DNA from: an uncultured Porphyromonadaceae bacterium
GTDB taxonomy: Bacteria > Bacteroidota > Bacteroidia > Bacteroidales > Muribaculaceae
Length of the DNA stretch: 8,929 bases
Direction of reading: 5' to 3'
NCBI GenBank assembly: GCA_947174155.1
Contig: CAMWHX010000031.1
Span: forward strand, 1 to 8,929
In this document: piece after piece, positions 5,270-8,929 of the stretch
Layout: the number at the start of each line of letters is the position of its first letter
Numbering within the stretch: the first letter of the stretch is position 1
Made by a program: the position numbers and the translations under genes
The notes under the pieces: generated by a model
Seen by the model: only the letters and a program-made list of their open reading frames with translations
What the model was told of the DNA's origin: nothing
The model's database searches: none

Positions 5270-7264
5270 ATGCGTTATAAGGTCATGGACATTCAACCGA
5301 CACAAGAAAATAAGGATTCGCGCGACCCTCAGGAGAGGCGGGAAGATGCGGAGCGCCTCAACTCACTCCTCGCCGGATTCGGTCGCAATATAGATGAATT
5401 CGGGGGCTTCGGTATCGAGCTTGTACCGGACCGCACGCAGGAAGACCTTAATCATAACCGTCCCGGGAAACACCTGCGCGAGCGGATACTCTCTCTCCCC
5501 GAGAAGCCGGGGGTGTACATGTATGTAGACCGACACGGCAAGGTGATATACGTGGGTAAGGCCAAGCGACTCAAACGCCGCGTATCATCATATTTCAATC
5601 GGCGACATGACTCGATTCGCACCAATCTACTCGTCCGGAATATTGTAGATCTCCGCTTTATCGTGGTCGCTACGGAGCAGGATGCCCTGCACCTCGAAAA
5701 CGCCATGATTAAGGAGTATCAGCCCCGCTATAATGTGCTCCTTAAAGATGACAAATCCTACCCGTGGATCGTTGTGACGAAAGAGCCCTTTCCCCGTATC
5801 TTCATGACCCGCGAACGAGGATTAGGGGGGAAGTACTATGGTCCCTACGCCAACACCCAGTCGGCCCGTGTCGTCCTCGAACTGATCCGTGAGATATACC
5901 CGTTGAGATCCTGTCGCCATATGCTTGATGAGCGGAGTGTGGCGCGAGGAAAATATCGGCTATGTCTGGATTATCATATAGGGAAATGTGCCGGACCCTG
6001 CCGCGGACTGATCAACGAGGAGGATTACAACAAGACGATACAGCGCGTGCGTCAGATACTCAGCGGCGAGACCATACTCTTGGAGCGCCATTTGGAGCAG
6101 GAGATGGAACGCCTCAGCGCGGAGTGGAAGTTCGAGGAGGCGCAGGTCGTCAAGGAGAAATATGAGGCTGTCAAGCGCTATAATGCCAAGAGTGTGATTG
6201 CTCGTACCGAGACCGGTGATATCGATATGTTTGCCTACGAAGAAAACGGCGACAGCGCATACGTCAACTTCATGCACCTGCACAACGGAGCAGTTGTCCA
6301 GAGCCTGAATCTCGAATTCAGGCGCCGCCTCGCTGAGAGTCGTGAGGAGATTCTGTCGATGGCGATAGGGGAGATCGGACGCAGGTTTGACCGCACGTTT
6401 GAGGAGGTGATAGTCCCCTTTAAGCCGGATACGGAATTCGAGGGGGTAGAGTTCATCGTGCCTCAGCGCGGAGAGAAGAAGAAAATCCTCGAAGTGGGAA
6501 TGAAAAACGTCGCTCAGTATATGCACGACAAAGAGAAGATGGCCGAGGCCATGGATCCGGACCGCAGTGTCAACGAACTCATGGAGACGATGAAACGCGA
6601 TTTCCGCCTCAGTGTCCTCCCGCGCCATATCGAATGTTTTGACAACTCCAATATTCAGGGCACTAATCCCGTGTCAAGCTGTGTGGTATTTCGCGACGGC
6701 AAACCCTCCAAGAGGGATTACCGCCACTTCATCATCAAGACTGTCGAAGGTCCCGATGACTTCGCAAGCATGAAGGAGGTGCTTCATCGACGCTACACGA
6801 GAATGATGGCCGAGGGAGAGAAGCTCCCCGACATGGTGGTCGTCGATGGTGGCAAGGGGCAGCTCAGCGCAGCTGTCGAAGCCTTCGACGAGATGGGGAT
6901 ACGTGGAGAGGTGGCGCTCGTCGGTATCGCGAAGCGACTCGAAGAGATCTATTTCCCCGGAGACTCGCTCCCCCTCTATATCGACAAGAAGAGCCGGAGT
7001 CTTCGAGTCATTCAGGCCCTGCGCGACGAGGCGCATCGGTTTGGCATCACCCACCACCGCCTGCGCCGGTCCAAGGGGCAGGTGAGCAGTGAACTCGACT
7101 CCATCAAGGGGATAGGAGAGAAGACCGCCGGCGCACTGATGAAGCATTTCAAGAGTTTAAAGAAGATACGCGAGGCGACTCCCGATGAACTCGCGGCTGT
7201 CATAGGACCGGCCAAAGCCTCAATCCTGACGGCTCATTTCGCCGCAAAGCAAACCTCAAAATAG
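5270..7264 (+). CDS. uvrC: UvrABC system protein C (excinuclease subunit)
   Basis: UvrC makes both incisions around damaged DNA in nucleotide excision repair, recruited by UvrB. The protein has 664 residues. The GIY-YIG nuclease domain (3' incision) begins at EKPGVYMYVD (78-87) with KVIYVGKAKRLKRR (91-104). Four cysteines (C215, C232, C240, C244) fit the family's Cys cluster. The UVR helix pair is around 273-303. The RNase H-like nuclease (5' incision) shows FDNSN with Asp458, VVDGGKGQ with Asp526 and DEAHRF with His589. A helix-hairpin-helix end follows (SIKGIGEKTAGALMKHF). The N-terminus is unusual: about 70 charged residues precede the GIY-YIG domain, whereas most UvrC proteins start close to it. 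No ATG lies between codon 6 (5285) and the domain, so the extension seems real; the start could be 5270 or 5285. Confidence 0.97.
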   Translation: MRYKVMDIQPTQENKDSRDPQERREDAERLNSLLAGFGRNIDEFGGFGIELVPDRTQEDLNHNRPGKHLRERILSLPEKPGVYMYVDRHGKVIYVGKAKRLKRRVSSYFNRRHDSIRTNLLVRNIVDLRFIVVATEQDALHLENAMIKEYQPRYNVLLKDDKSYPWIVVTKEPFPRIFMTRERGLGGKYYGPYANTQSARVVLELIREIYPLRSCRHMLDERSVARGKYRLCLDYHIGKCAGPCRGLINEEDYNKTIQRVRQILSGETILLERHLEQEMERLSAEWKFEEAQVVKEKYEAVKRYNAKSVIARTETGDIDMFAYEENGDSAYVNFMHLHNGAVVQSLNLEFRRRLAESREEILSMAIGEIGRRFDRTFEEVIVPFKPDTEFEGVEFIVPQRGEKKKILEVGMKNVAQYMHDKEKMAEAMDPDRSVNELMETMKRDFRLSVLPRHIECFDNSNIQGTNPVSSCVVFRDGKPSKRDYRHFIIKTVEGPDDFASMKEVLHRRYTRMMAEGEKLPDMVVVDGGKGQLSAAVEAFDEMGIRGEVALVGIAKRLEEIYFPGDSLPLYIDKKSRSLRVIQALRDEAHRFGITHHRLRRSKGQVSSELDSIKGIGEKTAGALMKHFKSLKKIREATPDELAAVIGPAKASILTAHFAAKQTSK

Positions 7265-7358
7265 CCCGGATAAGACCTGAAGGATAAGAAGGTCCGGAGA
7301 TAAGTAGCTTAGGGGGGATAATTCAGATATAAAGATAATCAGGATAGAATAGAAGACC

Positions 7359-8309
7359 ATGATAAAAGATAAGATACACTTTGTAGGATTTGATGCCGAG
7401 TTTGCGGTGAAGGAGATCCTCGAACTCTCGATCTACGTCCTGGACTACGCACGCGGTGGGAAAGAGGTCGGAGAAGACACCGGCGAGGAGCGTCACAAGG
7501 AGATATTCCATCAGTTGTTCAGACCCCGCAACGAGCATCGTTGGCCCGGGTCGGAGAGGGTGCACCACATCTCCCCGAAGATGGTGGCGCATATGCCATT
7601 TTTCACCCGCCTGCGCCCACGCATCCAGCAGATGATAGATGATGCCGACTGCCTCGTCGGATTTGCCATTTCCAATGATATAGATGCCCTCGAATTCGAG
7701 GGAGTCACAAACCTTGACAGTAAACCCTATATCGACATCCGGGATCTCCACTGGCTCTGCTATGGCCGCGATGCCGGTATAGAGCTCGATGCCCGTCGCG
7801 GACTCGCCGCCACAGCCGAAGAACTTGGAGTCGAATTCAACGACTCCGATGCCCATGGGGCCAGCTACGACACCCGCAAGACGATGGAGTGTCTGGAGAG
7901 ACTTCTGGATGCATTTATCGAGAAATATCCACTCGAAGAGGAGAAAACGGATCTCTTGGCACATTATTTGCAGATCTGGGACCGAGAGCGCGAAGCTTAC
8001 CTGAAAGAGTATGCCAAGGGTTGGATAGCGATAGTGGAAGCTCACGAGGGTTACAGGCTGAAAGCATCGCGCCTCAGTGAACCCAAAGGGGAGAAGGTCG
8101 TAGCCAGTGTGCGTGTGATGGCCCGCAACCGGGCCCTCAACGAGATGGACGCGCACTTCTCCAAACGTCGTCATCCCGAAAACCGACACATATACTGCCT
8201 CACGAAGAGTGACATGAAGTGGTTTATGGACTACGCCAACGAATACGACGGACAGGAGGGATTTCACAAGAAGATGATGGAGCTCCGTGCCACAGGATTG
8301 GGGAAGTGA
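7359..8309 (+). CDS. DEDDh-type (DnaQ-like) 3'-5' exonuclease domain protein
   Basis: In this 316-residue protein the first about 185 residues look like a DEDDh exonuclease. Exo I is FVGFDAEF (Asp12, Glu14), replacing the usual DxE context. Exo II is likely CLVGFAISNDIDALE with Asp107. Exo III is DAHGASYDTRKT with His166 and Asp171, the HxxxxD pattern, so all four acidic residues and the His seem present. The substrate could be DNA or RNA. The remaining about 130 residues (from KYPLEEEK) are charged, include Trp and Tyr residues (YAKGWIAIVEAHEGYRLKA) and match no domain I recognise. The gene starts 94 nt after uvrC with no terminator or clear promoter between, so co-transcription with uvrC is likely; the gap holds two GGATAAGA copies (7268 and 7282). 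A role in repair is suggested only by this neighbour. The TGA lies within the rnr promoter. Confidence 0.82.
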   Translation: MIKDKIHFVGFDAEFAVKEILELSIYVLDYARGGKEVGEDTGEERHKEIFHQLFRPRNEHRWPGSERVHHISPKMVAHMPFFTRLRPRIQQMIDDADCLVGFAISNDIDALEFEGVTNLDSKPYIDIRDLHWLCYGRDAGIELDARRGLAATAEELGVEFNDSDAHGASYDTRKTMECLERLLDAFIEKYPLEEEKTDLLAHYLQIWDREREAYLKEYAKGWIAIVEAHEGYRLKASRLSEPKGEKVVASVRVMARNRALNEMDAHFSKRRHPENRHIYCLTKSDMKWFMDYANEYDGQEGFHKKMMELRATGLGK

Positions 8310-8329
8310 TGCAACCAACCTTAGCTTTG
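8298..8329 (+). promoter_or_regulatory. Bacteroidota-type promoter of the RNase R gene
   Basis: TTG (8298-8300) is followed after 21 nt by TAGCTTTG (8322-8329), a full TAnnTTTG match. The upstream box is inside the last codons of the exonuclease gene. Transcription would start near 8336, leaving a leader of about 97 nt. Confidence 0.6.
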
Positions 8330-8335
8330 TGGCGT

Positions 8336-8432
8336 TTTATAAGTCAGAGAAATAAACATTAAATCAAGTACACACGGAGTGTCTGCCACGAGACGCGGCG
8401 GTCACCCGGGATATAACCCGAAATTTACAAAG
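8336..8432 (+). promoter_or_regulatory. Structured 5' leader of the RNase R gene
   Basis: The leader offers two mutually exclusive stems. ACAC (8372-8375) can pair with GTGT (8379-8382) across a GGA loop. Alternatively GTGTCT (8379-8384) pairs with AGACGC (8391-8396) across GCCACG. A third hairpin, CGGG-ATATAA-CCCG (8407-8420), lies 12 nt before the ATG, near the ribosome landing site. No known RNA family is recognised. RNase R genes can be regulated post-transcriptionally in other bacteria, but nothing here proves that. Confidence 0.33.
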
Positions 8433-8929
8433 ATGAACAACACAACCGAGATAAAGGCCGCAAGAGGTCCGCGGCTACGAAAACAGGACCTCGCCAAACG
8501 CATCCTTGACTTCCTCTCTAAGGAGAAGAAGCAGGCTTTCAACTACAAGCAGATAGCCTTTGCTATTGATGCCAAAAACAATTCCCAGCGTAACGATGTC
8601 ATCAATGTCCTCGACGAGCTGGTGGCTGCCGACGAGATTATGGAGGTGGACCTCGGGCGCTATAAGGCCAAGGCCAACCGAGGCACCGAAGCCGAGGGTA
8701 TTTTCGTACGCCGCAGCAATGGTAAGAATGCCGTCATTATCGACGACGAGCAGATACTCGTGGCCGAGCGAAACTCCATGCATGCCCTCAATGGCGACAA
8801 GGTCCGCGTCATGGTGTCGGCCAGTCGTCCCGGTAAGGATCCCGAGGCGCAGGTAGTTGAGATGCTTGAACACTTGGATCAGGTGTCTATCTGCACAGGT
8901 AAAGTTGAGAAGAATTACGCCGCGCTCGT
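8433..8929 (+). CDS. rnr: Ribonuclease R (RNase II/RNB family), partial N-terminus
   Basis: The frame is open from the ATG at 8433 to the right edge, 165 codons plus two bases, with no stop, so the catalytic RNB domain is outside the window. The N-terminal part, LRKQDLAKRILDFLSK to LDELVAADEIMEV (about 15-72), resembles the winged-helix region found at the start of RNase R. Next comes EAEGIFVRRSNGKNAVIIDD (87-105) with ALNGDKVRVMVSA (118-130), the beginning of the cold-shock/OB RNA-binding domains, including the conserved NGDxVxV. The enzyme degrades structured RNA 3' to 5' and takes part in rRNA and tRNA quality control. It has its own promoter, separated from the exonuclease gene. It could be another RNB-family exonuclease, but RNase R is the usual one in Bacteroidales. 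Confidence 0.85.
   Translation, partial: MNNTTEIKAARGPRLRKQDLAKRILDFLSKEKKQAFNYKQIAFAIDAKNNSQRNDVINVLDELVAADEIMEVDLGRYKAKANRGTEAEGIFVRRSNGKNAVIIDDEQILVAERNSMHALNGDKVRVMVSASRPGKDPEAQVVEMLEHLDQVSICTGKVEKNYAAL

Noticed and set aside
5960..6628. 222-codon minus-strand frame inside uvrC
   Set aside because: It is a shadow of the clearly identified UvrC coding region and has no domain signature.
7323..8318. 331-codon open frame on the minus strand over the whole exonuclease gene
   Set aside because: It mirrors the plus-strand gene, which has recognisable exonuclease motifs. Its translation shows no family signature, and long antisense frames are common opposite genes with this codon use.

Overview
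The window reads as chromosomal DNA of a Bacteroidales bacterium, most likely Muribaculaceae. Three things point there: two fimbrillin-type (FimA/Mfa-like) lipoproteins; promoters of the Bacteroidota type (TTTG about 20 nt upstream of TAnnTTTG) with no consistent Shine-Dalgarno sequences; and the order ybeY-mnmG-apt-uvrC, with protein variants (for example VVLHDDLLATGGT in Apt) that I recall from Bacteroidales. The family-level call is from memory and was not checked by a search.

Layout: positions 1-1533 hold two fimbrillin-like lipoprotein genes on the minus strand, 12 nt apart and apparently one operon. The second is cut by the left edge. A good Bacteroidota-type promoter lies just upstream of the first. 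Positions 1534-2026 are a divergent intergenic region with candidate promoters, inverted repeats and a structured leader. From 2027 to the right edge all genes are on the plus strand: ybeY (rRNA maturation) overlaps mnmG (tRNA wobble-uridine modification) by 4 nt; then apt (adenine salvage) with a strong intrinsic terminator, uvrC (nucleotide excision repair), an unnamed DEDDh-type exonuclease, and the 5' part of an RNase R-like gene with its own promoter, cut by the right edge.

Functionally the plus-strand block is housekeeping nucleic-acid metabolism, beside a surface-adhesin locus. No phage, IS, CRISPR, tRNA or rRNA was seen. The most notable non-coding structure lies between mnmG and apt. 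It is a perfect 24-bp palindrome containing the 16-bp sequence TGTTCCACGTGGAACA, which matches the known chromosomal parS (ParB-binding centromere) consensus. Nine-bp outer arms flank it, and five copies of a CACTAAT-type heptamer follow. A parS next to mnmG (gidA) suggests the window lies in the origin-proximal part of the chromosome. I found no convincing evidence of a wholly new multi-gene system; the unusual features are mostly regulatory or architectural.
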